In this document: piece by piece, positions 36,596 through 48,289 of the stretch
Numbering within the stretch: the first letter of the stretch is position 1
How the letters are laid out: every line of letters begins with the position of its first letter
NCBI GenBank assembly: GCA_039720395.1
Contig: CM077824.1
Coordinates: forward strand, 27,481,278-27,545,277
From: Liquidambar formosana
Taxonomy: Eukaryota; Streptophyta; Magnoliopsida; Saxifragales; Altingiaceae
Length of the DNA stretch: 64,000 bases
Reading direction: 5' to 3'
Made by a program: the position numbers and the translations under genes
Notes under the pieces: model-generated
Told to the model about the DNA's origin: nothing
Databases searched by the model: none
The model's input: the letters and a program-made list of their open reading frames with translations, nothing else

Positions 36596-38736
36596 AGATT
36601 ATATCCATTGTCTTCGCACCTTTTTGTCTCTTAATATGTGTGGCATGGAAATAGACCCTAGAGACGCTGATATCCCTCCCGAGCTCGTTGAGCAAAGGAA
36701 TAAAGGGATAGCACAACCAATTACAGAATAACTAGAATCAATTAATCTAAGGACGAATGAATTGCCAAAAATAATTAAAATTGGTATAACACTTTCCCCT
36801 TTTGAAAAAGAACAATTGGTTGAGTTGTTGAGAGAAAACTTTGAAGCATTCGCATGGTCTTATGAAGAAATGCCCAGAGTAGACACAGACATAGTGCAGC
36901 ATCACATTCCAACCAATCCTGACATGAAGCCTGTTAAGCAGAAGTTGAGGAGAATGAAACCTGAATGGGCGTTGAAAATAAAGGAAGAGGTGATCAAGCA
37001 GATAGAAGCTAAGTTCCTTAAGGTTGTGGAGTACCCTGAATGGCTTGCAAATATAGTACCAGTTCCAAAGAAGGATGGCAGAGTGCGTATGTGTGTAGAC
37101 TTTCATGATTTGAATAAGGCATGCCCTAAGGATGACTGTCCACTACCACACATTGACGTGTTAGTTGACAGCACCGTAGGGCACGCCCTCCTTTCTTTCA
37201 TGGATGGTTTCTCAGGTTACAATCAGATCAAAATGGCACCAGAAGATATGGAGAAAACGTCCTTCATCACTCAGTGGGGGACCTATTGTTACAAAGTAAT
37301 GCCATTCGGGTTAAAGAATGCAGGGGCGACTTATCAGAGAGCTGCTACCACCTTATTGCATGACATGATACACAAAGAAGTCGAGGTTTACGTCGATGAC
37401 ATGATTGTTAAGTCAAGGGATAGGGAAAGACATGTAGCTGTGCTCAGAAAGTTCTTCGATCGAATCATAAAGTACAAACTTCGTCTCAACCCTTAGAAAT
37501 GTGCTTTCGAAATCACTGCAGGAAAGTTGCTAGGTTTCATGATAACACAGAGAGGAATTAAAGTGGATCCAAGCAAGATCAAGGCCATTCTGGAGATGCC
37601 GCCGCCTAAAAATGAGAAGGAAATTCGAGGTTTCTTGGGAAGGTTGCAGTACATAAGCCTGTTCATAGCTCAACTCACTACCATTTGTGAGCCTGTTTTC
37701 AAGCTACTAAAGAAAGTAGAACCAAAAGAATGGAACGAGGAATGCCAGAATGCTTTTGAAGCCATTAAACGCTACTTAAGCAATCCACCGATACTGGTTC
37801 CACCTAGAGAAGGAGAGCCGTTGTTGCTGTACTTAACCGTCACAGAAACTGCTATGGGGGCAATGCTCGCACAATACTTGGAAGAGTCGAGAAAAGAGAA
37901 TGCCATTTACTATCTGAGTAAGAAAATGATAGACTATAAGGTAAACTATAACGCTGTGGAAAAGACTTGTGTGCCATTAGATGCTATCTTTCCAGGTGTT
38001 CCTAGTTAGTCGCATGGATCCACTCAAATATCTACTTGAAAAGCCAATGTTAGCCTATCGTACTGCGCGATGGTTGATGTTGTTATCTGAATTTGATATC
38101 AAGTATGTGGTACAGAGCTCAATAAAAGGGAGAGTCATTTTAGAACACTTAGCCGAGAATCTAGTTTCAAAAGGAGATAGCATTGAACAAGGGTTCCCCG
38201 ACGAGGACATATTGGAGATAGAAAAGAAGCCATGGAAAGTCTACTTCGATGGCGCTACAAACAAAAAGGGCTTCGGCATTGGAGTCTTGTTGATTTCTCC
38301 TGATGACGCCCACACCCCTCTGGCAATGAAGCTAAGGTTCAAGGCCACAAACAACATCACCGAATATGAAGCTTGCATTCTAGGGTTGGAAGCAGCTTTA
38401 GAGTTGGGAGTTGAAGAATTAGAAGTGTACAGAGATTCAGCCTTGATTATCTGTCAAATCAAAGGAGAATGGAAGACTCGAGACGAGAAGTTGTTACCCT
38501 ATCATGCTTATCTAGAAGAACTTACCAAAGAATTCGATAAAATAGAGTTCCACTACTTGTCCAGGGTAAAAAACTGCTTTGCTGATGCTCTTGCTACACT
38601 TGCGTCCATGGTGGAAATTCCAGAAGGCAGAAATGTTCGTCCACTCGTGATTGAAAGAAGAAAAGAGCCAATGCACTGCTGCAGTATTCAAAATAGTCAA
38701 GTAACAGATGGGCGTCCGTGGTTCTATGACATCTAG
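36596..38736 (+). pseudogene. reverse transcriptase and dual RNase H
   Basis: RT motifs read VPVPKKDGRVRMCVDFHDLNKACPKD (in part, from about 37060), FMDGFSGYNQIKM, PFGLKNAGATYQ and the catalytic YVDDM near 37390. A first, gypsy-type RNase H (YLTVTETAMGAMLAQ near 37830) is truncated around 37960-38000 by a deletion and frame change. The second, archaeal-like RNase H of the Tat lineage is clear: YFDGATNKKGFGIGV near 38240, TEYEAC near 38360 and the RDSALII block near 38430. Stops at 36729 (TAA), 37494 (TAG) and 38734 (TAG) break the frame. Confidence 0.88.
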
Positions 38737-39963
38737 AGATTCGTAGAGAAAAGGGAATATCCTGAAGGAGCTTCGAAAGTTGACAGGCATACACTGAGAA
38801 GATTGGCTACCCATTACATCATGTACGGAGGAAAGTTATACAGATGATCCTACGACGGCATCCACTTGCTTTGTGTGACGGAGGAATAAGCTCAAAGGAT
38901 AATTGAAGAGGTACATGAAGGAGCAGGGGCACCTCACATGAATGGTTATATGCTAGCTAAGAAGATTTCTCATCTCGGTTATTATTGGACCACCATTAAA
39001 AGAGATTGTCATTCACATGTCAAGAAGTGCCATAATTGTCAAATCTTTGCCAATGTTCAGCACCTTCCATCAATACCTTTGAATACTATGTCATCCCCTT
39101 GGCCTTTTTCAACTTGGGGAATAGATATCATTGGAAAGATCCATCCTAAGTCAAAGGAAGGTCATGAGTTTATCTTGGTGGCAATAGATTACTTTATTAA
39201 GTGGGTAGAGGCGAAGTCCCACAAAACCTTGGGGTCAAAGCAAGTGGCCCATTTCATTAAGACCCACATCATTTGTCGATATGGGGTTCCACATGAGATC
39301 ATATCAGATAATGGACAACACTTCCGAGGCGAGGTAGAAGAAATCTTGCAGAAGTATAGCATCCGGGTTCATAAGTCCTCTCCTTATAGGCCATAGACAA
39401 ATGGAGCAGTTGAAGCAGCTAACAAGAATGTAAAGAACATGCTACAGAAGTCGACTAAGAAGTACAATGACTGGTCAGAAAGGTTACCACTCATTTTATG
39501 GGGTTACCGTACTTCAATCAGATCTTCCACAGGTGCTACGCCTTACTCATTAGTTTATGGCATGGAAGCAGTTCTCCCCATCGAGTTAGAAATTCCTTCT
39601 CTTAGAGTAATAGTGGAAGATCAGTTGTCCGAAGTAGATTGGGTACGAAACAGGTATGATGAGCTAGTTCTGCTTGATGAAAGGCATTTAAATGCCTTAT
39701 ACCATGTTCAAGGTTATCAGCGTAGAATAGCTAGAGCTTTCAACAAGCGCGTCAAGGATCGTGGCTTAAAAGATGGAGACATAGTGCTGAAGGAAATCCG
39801 CGTGCCTATCTTTGATCCAAGGGGCAAGTTTAGGCCTAATTGGGGTGGTCCCTACATCATAAAGGAGATATTACCGGGAGGAGCAGTTCGATTGATGGAT
39901 TTGGATGGAATAGAGTTCTCTCAACCAACCAATTTAGATCAACTTAATAGATACCATGTGTAA
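38737..39963 (+). pseudogene. retrotransposon integrase
   Basis: It continues the RNase H frame after TAG 38734. The zinc-binding part has H...H (VHEGAGAPH) and CHNC, the latter near 39029. The catalytic core keeps all three acidic residues: WGIDIIG near 39115, SDNGQHF near 39306 and TNGAVEAANKN near 39397. The C-terminal part reads GDIVLKEIRVP and GGPYIIKEILPGGAVRL, with no chromodomain. Stops at 38845 (TGA), 38887 (TAA) and 39394 (TAG) interrupt it. The final codons before TAA 39961 are intact. Confidence 0.88.
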
Positions 39964-40017
39964 AGCTTAATAGGTTGAAAACCCATAAGGGCGGCTTAGG
40001 CAAAAGAAAAGCATGAA

Positions 40018-40022
40018 CTACG
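40018..40022. repeat. target duplication of nested solo LTR, left copy
   Basis: CTACG, repeated at 42654-42658. Confidence 0.85.
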
Positions 40023-42653
40023 TGTGAACCCCGGAAATTGGGCCCACAAGGGATTGAAAGAAAATGGGTTTGAAAAAGAAAAAGGAAAGGAGTCGCCACC
40101 TTATTTTTTAAAGGAAACAAGGAAAACCCTAAAAATAGTTTGTTTTAGGCAAACAATTTGAATGACTCCATAAAAAAGGAAAGGCAAAAACCAATCTTTT
40201 GAAAACCAAAGAAATCGGGGATTCAGAGGCTAAGTTATGACATGGGAAGGTTCTAGGCAAAGCCTATAGGCACCCATGTCACCCTTTCGGTCTCTCAGTT
40301 CATTTGGGCTAAATTAAGATCTTTCCATACAAAAATCAGCAAGTATATCATCACAAGAATTGCATGCATATCATATATTTCATTCATCCATCCATGCATA
40401 ATAAGCGCATAAAAACAGAAAAAGAAAAAGAAGAAAAGAAAACAAAAATAAACCTAGGATGCTTGGATCCTAGAACGGACTTGAGCCTCACGAAGAGCGC
40501 CTACGTACCATGCAACGAAATACATGGATCAAAGTCCACGTAGTTCGATTAGAACTAAGGTTAAATCCTAATACAAACCTATGGTAAAAACCCTAGGTTT
40601 CCTTATTTGATCAAAAGAGAATTGATAGAAAGTTTGATTTTAGGAAAGAAATCCACAAAATGGAAACCTTAATAAAAACCAGAATTTTGTTTATGAAGGA
40701 AACCTCTAATTAAACCATAGGATCATATTAAAAATTAACCCTAAATAGGGAGAAGAGAAGGGATAAGAAGAAAGGTGAATTGGGGCACCTTCACACCCAC
40801 TTACCTGAGCGCAATTACTCCAAACATTAGCTATTTCAGACATAAGCAGCCCTATTTGCCATAGGACAAATACCACACCTATTTGCACCCTTACAAGTGC
40901 TCAAAACCATGCAAAAACACTAACATGCAAATCTGGACAGAATAGTATTATGACCTAAAATCATCCACTAAGCATGCCAATAGCAAAAACAGCGAACAAT
41001 AATAAGTCCTAACATATTCCTAGAACCATATCATGCATAAAAACCCTAAAACATACTAACATGCATGCAAAACTATCATGTTTACTCCATTTGAAAAACA
41101 TATACAGCAAACACGAAGAAAAACCAATAAAAAAGTCTACTTTATCATGCTATATGAGAACAAACACGAAACAATGACTCTAAAACCCTAAACTCACAAA
41201 TATGCTTAAGAACTCACAAGACATACTTTAATCATGCTAAAACCAAACTAAACAGAAATTATATCATGCATATTAACTAACTAAAGCAATATAACATGAT
41301 GAAAATCCTAACTCTAACATGCAATGACACTAATCCTAGCACAAGGACAAACAGGAGCACAAGAATCATAACTATGCATTAAAAACCTAAAGGACAGCCC
41401 TAAAGCATGCTAAACAGTAGATAAAAAATAGATATTCCATGTATATTAACTAGCTAGAGTGTTAATACATGATAAAAAGGCTACCTTTAACATGCAATAA
41501 GCCTAACCCATATGAAAACCTAGTTTAAGCTTGAATAGAGAAGGAGAATACCTTATTCTCTCTCAAACACTCAAGTATTAATGCATAAAGTGGCTCCCCT
41601 TGTGTTTGTAATTGTTCGTGGCTCCTCAGGTCTTTAGAGTGAATCAAACCAACACGAATCCTCCTCTTTGTCAAAGTGGTATCACAGCAAAGAGATCAAA
41701 ACTCAACTCAACTTTGAAAAGAAATAGAAAACAAAAAGAGAACAAGAGAAAAGAAAAGTGATTTTCGTCACTTTGCAGCAGCAGCAACTTCAATCGCGTT
41801 TTTGGGTATGAAAACGTTGGATTTGGACAAAGCTTGTGAAATATAAAGTTGTAGAGAATTGAATTATCTTTCTAACAAGACCAATTTCATCAAATTCTGA
41901 CGTCGGATGAAAAAGTTATGATTAAAATACGACTGCTGGTTTTCAGAAAATCTGCTGCTGAATTATGACGAATTTCACTCCCTCCAAACCCTCTTCTCCT
42001 CTCCCTTGTTTAAAGACATTAAGAGAGTATTTATAGCTGAAATCTGGAGTTTCCCTTTCCTTCCTAGACTAGGTTTTCTTGGAGAATAATCAAAAGGTAT
42101 TTTATAATGATAAAAGACTTCTAATCTGAATAGGAAAAGGAAATTGTCTTTTATAAAAATTGGGAGACTGACCGCTAACACGCATGCACATGTATCGTAT
42201 GTGCGTACACACACTCATCACATACGTACACGTGTTAGTGTCATGATAAAAATGGCTAATTTAATAAAATAATTTTCTTTTCATTTTAACCAAAAAATCT
42301 CATGCTGTGATTCGCACTAATTCTTCAAGGATAATCCGTAAATAACCACACTAAACTCATCATCAGGTCCACGGGACTTAAGTACCTCATATGCATCCAT
42401 ATGAACTCCAATTGACAATTTGGAGATCATTCCAAGGTCAAATGAAAAGTTTGGGACTTAAAAGACGATTATGCCCCTCAAGTCACAAAAGCTCTTATTA
42501 TCCCTCAAGATCAACTCCAATTTGAACCAAAATTCATATCCATTGTCCTTGTGACTCTAGAAAACTAATGCAAGTGACTAGACTCAAAAACAAAACAAAA
42601 ACATGCATGAAATGATGAGCCCTAGTAAGGTGGTGCAAAAATGGGGTGTGACA
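40023..42653 (-). mobile_element. nested solo LTR of a related family, reverse orientation
   Basis: 2,631 bp, beginning TGTGAACCCC and ending GGGTGTGACA on the plus strand, flanked by CTACG on both sides. Read on the minus strand it starts TGTCACACCCC. Like the host LTR it contains an ACTACGTGGACTTTGATC block (about 40523-40556 reversed) and a TACGTAGGCGCT block. It contains no coding region or second LTR, so it is the product of LTR-LTR recombination. It separates the integrase 3' end from the antisense ORFs. Confidence 0.9.
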
Positions 42654-42658
42654 CTACG

Positions 42659-42975
42659 AGGGCCTGATTCTCCATCATTCAAAAAAAAAAAAAAAAAAAA
42701 AAGAAAGAAAGAAAAGAAAAGAAAAGAAGAAAATGTTTACAAACATGATGGAGATACGTAGGCAGCCCACAAAGTTACCTTGGGTGCGGTCCAATTAAGA
42801 AAAAAGAAAAGAAACAAGGGGCATGAAAATGTATAAAGCAATCCATAAATCAAAGTTAATTGTTTGATGGCAATTCATTCAAAACTAGAGAAATTGATAA
42901 TAGTTTTATTTGTAATAATTGCAAGTCTCGAAGGACTATTATTGTGCTTAACATGCTTAAAATTCAAAAGGGTTG
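42659..42975. other. retrotransposon spacer with A-rich run
   Basis: The interval holds a 22-base A run (42681-42702) followed by a (GAAA)n-like tract, then a GATACGTAGGCAGCC motif common in this lineage downstream of integrase. No gene is seen. Confidence 0.6.
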
Positions 42976-44241
42976 CTAATTCCTTGCTCTCTGAGAAGTC
43001 TTCTTTGTTCCAGTGGTCTTGTTTGCTTTGGTGTCGTCCTTTCTTGGCCTCTTTTCACCCCTCAGTGGAGAAATCCCAATCAACTCAGCTACTTGAGCTC
43101 TCATGGTTGTTTCTTTGTGGCCTATGTCTTCAGATAACCACTTCTTGTATTCCTTGCTAAGCTCATAAGGTCCATTAGTGTTTTGAACTAAGGTAGCAGA
43201 GTTCCAACCGTTCCATCTATCCTCCATCCATTTAACCAGAGACTAAGAAACGGGTTGAACGGAGTGCACCTGATTTGAATTTGTCTGGGTGGTACTTGCT
43301 TGATTGTTTGGAATTGATTGAACTGCACCAAATTGCCAAAGGATTCGAGATGGCCAGTAGAAAGAAGTTGCTTTTAAGCCCATCAACTTGATAAGTGTAG
43401 AGCCCATAGTTCGCAGGAGCACCTTTTTGTCGCACTTCCAGTGAGGCACGTGCCAATGAATAGATCGCCATGAGGTGTAGTACAACATGCCAAGACATTT
43501 GTCAGGAGAAGCATCTGGCGGGAATTCAGGAACACGCAGACGGAAGTGCTAAGGCCCATAATTTGCAACACGAAGAGGTAGTAAGAGGTTTAACCTCTCT
43601 AGCAACTACATATGGAGAAAGAGGGGGCTACCCTCAAAATTCGCTTCAAACCGATCCTGTACCTTGTCTAGACCATTGAGAGTTTCCGCTAGAACCATTG
43701 GAATTATGTTTCGGGACTTGGAAAGAGGAGTTACAAGCTCATAAATTTCAATTGGGACAAACAACATACCATTGGTGATGAGAAACCGCCCAATCAAGCA
43801 GAAAGCTAAGGCGTACTGACGCGGTCGAGACAAAAGCAGCCCACATGACCTCCCAAGGGGCAGGAAAGACGTTGCTAGCTTGTTTAAACCTACCATGTTA
43901 TCTTTTATAAAGGCCATAGCATCGTGGGTAGAGATTTCCAGAAGAGAAGCAAAAGAAGAGACATAACCTTGTTGAAGGTATGTAAGGATGAAGGGCCCTG
44001 ACGATTGCACTCCGAACAGCGCGCAAAATTCCTTATGGGTGGGGCAAATTTCATTGCGATGGAAACGAAAAACATGAAGCTCAGGATCCCAAAAGTATGT
44101 AGAAGCATAGAGTATAGTCCAATTTACCTTGACTTTGGCGAAGGAATACAGCGCGTCCAAGCCATAACTCTTGAAAACCCTTTTGTCTTCCTTACTCATA
44201 TTGCTGAAGCAAAGTGTCAAAAAGCTATCAAAAGTCTCCAT
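42976..44241 (-). pseudogene. antisense ORF 2 (plant-retroelement DUF7745-like)
   Basis: A single minus-strand frame starts at ATG 44241 (METFDSFLTLCFSNM) and runs to 42976. It is interrupted only by TAG at 43608-43606, 43551-43549 and 43245-43243. The segment ASTYFWDPELHVFRFHRNEICPTHKEF (quoted in parts: FWDPELHVFRF, NEICPTHKEFCALFG) resembles the start of the plant retroelement-associated family I know as DUF7745, related in style to the plant mobile domain. Its biochemical role is unknown. It is preceded on its own strand by a TATAAAA box (44297-44291) and a CCGGTT cluster. Extra and antisense ORFs are documented in Tat-lineage elements. The family assignment is by memory of pattern and moderate in certainty. 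Confidence 0.65.
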
Positions 44242-44290
44242 GACTTGATGTTGAATGAATAATAATGGTTTATGAACATGTAGGTGGTGT

Positions 44291-44297
44291 TTTTATA
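44291..44297 (-). promoter_or_regulatory. TATA box of antisense ORF 2
   Basis: Reads TATAAAA on the minus strand, within CCTATAAAAACACC, 50 bp before the ATG at 44241. Confidence 0.55.
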
Positions 44298-44393
44298 GGC
44301 CTTTAGGCTCAAATTTGAGTCCTAGAAGGCTTAGAAGTCGAAAAAAAGCGTAAAAAGTCGCCAAAACGCGTAAACAGCGAAACCGCTCGGAAG

Positions 44394-44441
44394 ACCGGTT
44401 GAGGCCAATCGGTCCAACCGGCTCACCAATCGGTCACCCGA
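44394..44441 (-). promoter_or_regulatory. CCGGTT cluster upstream of antisense ORF 2
   Basis: Minus-strand order: GGTGACCGATTGG, GAGCCGGTTGGACCGATTGG, CAACCGGTC. This is the same arrangement as in the LTR at 29379-29430 with substitutions. It is about 100 bp upstream of the TATA box. Confidence 0.6.
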
Positions 44442-45003
44442 GCTGGTTTTTCTCAATTCTCGGTTTTGACCACCATTAACCCCCGTATGCTCCGGAAGGC
44501 CAATTTTGACCATTTTGAGCCCAAATTGACTCAAATTTGTGTCAAGAGTCATGAAATTCAAACAAGAAGAGATAAATATCATAATTCAAAGGTGGGGAAT
44601 GCATGAACTTGGTTTTGAAAGAAAAAACTTGAAAGATAACATAAATGCCTATATAGGCTTAATACAAGGATTTCACAAGTTAAGAGTTTCTAGATGCTTA
44701 AATTGAGTTTCTTAAACTTAAAATAAGTGTCTTCAACGCTTCCTTAGTGGTTTCCTTCTCTTGCTTGGCCCTGCTTCTTCTGTTGGTGGAGGAGGTGGTG
44801 GAGCCGCGGCTCGGTTGTACTGAGGGAAGGAATTAATCTACAAGTTTCCAAAAGAATAAATGATTTGAGTACTACGGTTTAAAAGAAAGCCAAAGATTTT
44901 CAAAAGTTTGTGATTTGAGCTATTCTTACTGGGTGTGCATGTTCGCCTGCTCTATACGCTTCTTGCCTTGATAGGCTTAGGCTCATCCTCATCATATCCT
45001 TTC
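44442..45003. other. spacer between the two antisense ORFs
   Basis: No conserved protein was recognised. It holds the ORF 2 upstream region and the 3' end of ORF 1. Confidence 0.5.
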
Positions 45004-47665
45004 TCAAGCTGGCATTGAGATTGATCCATTCTTGTGTATACCCAGCAGGTGTCTATAAAGAGAAATTGGGTAAGAAATGTCTAATGAATAGTTGGGGATT
45101 AAGAGAATCAAGTCAACCTTGAAACTTACAGTCTCATATCGAGGATCTATCTGAGGAACCTCGTCCATCACGGGAGGTGCTATAGTTGTAGGTACAATGT
45201 CTCCTCCTTGGCACAAATCAATGGACCACTTAGGCCGTGGTAAAGGGGGCAGTGCGTCCCTATCCACGCCCTCATCATCACTATTTATATGCACTCCTGA
45301 CACACTCGAGGTTAAACCCACCGTGGAATGGTGACCACGAGCTCGCCGTCCCTGAAAAGAGTTGCACATAGTCAGCTAGGAAACACTTGTAAAGCATGTA
45401 TAGGGTTGAGTATGCACTTAACCCTACAGGTGGAACTCCTACGACCCTAGGAGGCATCAGATACCTCCTACAGAAACTCTCATAGTTCCCATTTAGAACT
45501 ATGAAGTCACTCGCATCCTTGCCTCTTATAGCTTTGATCAATTCGCGCCCCTGCAAGGAGTTGGCATGTCTCATGCTCTCAGGTGGTGCCATAGGAACTA
45601 CAGCTGCATAGATGTTGCCTTTTACTTGGCGCCAAACTCACTCCCGAAGGTACCAGTAGCGACCCATAGGACCTTCTAGGAGGATCCGCTTCTCTGTTAT
45701 GTCTACACACCGTGGCATTGCTCCTCAAGGGCATATTTCCATTGTGCCCATGGATCCCAATCCACCTAATTCATGAGTTGGTGTTAAGAGAAAGAATTGA
45801 AAGAAGATGGAATTCAAAAGATAAAAGCTTTAGGGATTACCTTGTCAGCAGTAATGCAAGCCAGGAATGCCCTAGCATGGGCATAGTCATGTTTATTATC
45901 CACCGAGTCACACCTATTGTCAATGTGATAATTGGACATCACGGGCCAGGAGGGATCATTGTCAATTAGAGCGGGACGCTCAAACCCCAAGTACTCGTAG
46001 TACCAAATCTGTTCTCAAAAAGAAAATGAATTTCAAAAGAAAATGATCATGTGTATTCATTGAAAATATTGAAAACGAAGCTTGTAGGTTGATTTACCTC
46101 CCAGATAAAGGACATCCCACAGTGGTTTGTGCTCACTCCACGCGATCTGTCGCTCATAGACCTATATAGTACAGCAAGAGTGGCGTTACCCCAGTTGTAA
46201 TCGCCCATCTCCCAAACATCCTCTATGCAAGCAAGATGCCCTAAAGGAGTGACATCGCCGGAGCTAGCAAAGAATATGCTAGACAACATGTACAGCATAA
46301 AGGCTCGAGCAAGACAAGATGGATCTGCATCATCCTCTTCTCTTTGATCACCAAAATGATTCTTTAGCCAAGTTCTGTGCACTCCACCCCTTTAAACGGG
46401 TACTATGGTCCCGAGTTGTTCCAAGAGATAATGGGGATCCCCGTGGGCATTCTCATAGTAAGATAGCCTCCGCCCACCTAGGCGAAGTCCGGTAATGACA
46501 GTGAAGTCCGTTGGGGTAAGAGTCATTTCCCCAAAACTGAAATGAAATGTGTTGGTGGTGTCCCACCACAACTCAGTGAGAGCCAACAAAGCTTGTCTGT
46601 CTCTCTGCTCCACCCACAAAGTGTTCAGAAAGTCTCCAAAACCCGCATTAACTATAATCTTCTGGGTTTCAGGTTGCCGTGTGGCCATTTTGCGCCACCA
46701 CTCAATGACTCCTCCAAGGGCATGTCTCGTCCTATCCTCAAAGTTTGGCTACAAAGAATAAAGGAAATCATGGAAATTGTTACTTTGAGTATTTGCTATG
46801 CTTAATGAATAACTCAAGAATGCTTAAATTTATGGGTTTTCAAGTTTTTTAAAAGTTTACACATGTAAAAAGAAAATTCTTTGCAAGAAGGAAAGTATTT
46901 CAAAAATCAAAGGTTAGCATTCAAAAGAATATCCATGAGTTTTCCTTTGGTTAGTTAAAGCACTTGAAAGAAAAAAGAATGATTTTATTCTCTTGAGAAT
47001 TTTATCAAACACTTGATGGGTATAGCTATGCCCACATGATTTTTTGTAAAGAAAGATGTTTTAAAACTCATGGGTAAACCTCCTAGAGAATACCTTTGAT
47101 GTTTTGTTTAAGAACTTGGAGCATTTGAAAAGAAAATTAATGATTTTATTCTCTTGAGAATTTTATCAAACACTTGGTAGGCATAGTTATGCCCACATGA
47201 TTTTTATGAAGAAAAATGTTTTTTTAAACTCATGGGTAAACTCCTTGGAAAATATCTTTGATAGTTTGTTTAAGAACTTTGAGCATTTGAAAGCAAAAAA
47301 GAAAGATTTTATTCTCTTGGGAATTTTATCAAACACTTGGTGGGCATAGTTATGCCTATGTTGGAAAATGAGGTCTTTGTATATGGAAAACTCTCAAAAG
47401 TTGTCAAAATAGCAAGAACTCAATGCATTCCATTCATAAGAATAGCAAATATTTGAAAAGAAACAATAAAATGAAAGAATAAGAATGAACTTAAAGGAGT
47501 TGGGAATTATCTTACCTCATTCATGGAATGGATGTAGGAGAGATGATTGTTGGGTTCCAAGAGCAAGCTATCCGGTTGATCTTCATAATGAGGTGCTTTG
47601 TATGTTTTCTTGAGAAAATGATGTGGATACTTGGCATCGGAGTATCTATTTGATGAAGAACTCAT
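45004..47665 (-). pseudogene. antisense ORF 1 with plant mobile domain, multi-exon
   Basis: Minus-strand gene with predicted exons 47665-47516 (MSSSSNRYSDAKYPHH... ending at a GAG/GTAAGA donor), 46748-46098, 46008-45841 and a last block from 45765 to about 45004. Exon 2 holds the plant mobile domain (aminotransferase-like) signature TNTFHFSFGEMTLTPTDFTVITGL and WGNATLAVLYRSM. Exon 3 has IWYYEYLGFERPAL. It is disabled by a TAA near 46394-46392, a TGA near 45635 and frame changes near 45700 and 45360. The domain is known from plant transposons and from silencing factors of the MAIN/MAIL group. The C-terminal exon borders are uncertain. Confidence 0.7.
46950..47350. repeat. ~162-bp tandem repeat, about three copies
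   Basis: GATTTTATTCTCTTGAGAAT recurs at 46981, 47142 and 47305, followed each time by TTTATCAAACACTTG and ATAGCTATGCC/ATAGTTATGCC. It lies in intron 1 of antisense ORF 1. Confidence 0.85.
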
Positions 47666-47918
47666 GTTGGGTGTTCTTGAAAAAATGGGTTTAATTTGAA
47701 AAAAAAAAAAGTAAGTTGGGAAAGATGATTTGATGAATCAAAGGTTGTTTTGATTCCTTGAAAGTGATGTTGTTGGTGTTTAATCACCACAATGATTCAA
47801 GTTTAATGCCAAAGTTTTGGTGTTTTGGAGTTTGGAAGTGTTGGATGTTGGGTTTCTAGAGAGAGAAGCTCTCAAAAACCAAGTTAGAAGGATGAACAAA
47901 TGAGTAGAAGGGTGAGGC

Positions 47919-47924
47919 TTTATA
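47919..47924 (-). promoter_or_regulatory. TATA box of antisense ORF 1
   Basis: Minus strand reads GGCTATAAAGCCTC, about 255 bp before the ATG at 47665. Confidence 0.5.
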
Positions 47925-47950
47925 GCCAAACCCAGAATTTTCAACACTCT

Positions 47951-48010
47951 CGGGTGACCAGTTTGCCCCAACCGGTCCAACTGGTTCACCAACCAGTCCA
48001 ACCGGTCCCC
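47951..48010 (-). promoter_or_regulatory. CCGGTT cluster upstream of antisense ORF 1
   Basis: The minus strand contains GGGGACCGGTTGGAC, GGTTGGTGAACCAGTTGGACCGG (read in parts) and ACTGGTCACCCGAG. These are the same repeated elements and flanking CACCCGAG as in the LTR cluster. It sits about 30 bp upstream of the TATA box. Confidence 0.6.
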
Positions 48011-48289
48011 TAACCCAGTTTTGCATTTTGTGCAATTTTCGCACATTTTCGCTTAACCAGGCCCCTTTTCGCTTGATTTTTTGATGAAATCTCTCTTGAA
48101 AGGCCTAGAACCTAATGTGAATGATTTGAAATGAATGAAATAATGAATGATTAGTCACTAATTGAATTATTAGTGCACTCATGGTGATATTTGCAAGCCC
48201 ACTTTGACAATTGCTTTGTTAAAGGGCTTTATCTTTGGATGATGGAAGGATGATGCTTATGATATTTGTTTGGAACCTTAGAATTTTAT

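Noticed and set aside
42864..43160. 98-codon plus-strand frame opposite antisense ORF 2
   Set aside because: The complementary frame carries the conserved antisense ORF sequence. The plus frame has no recognisable feature.
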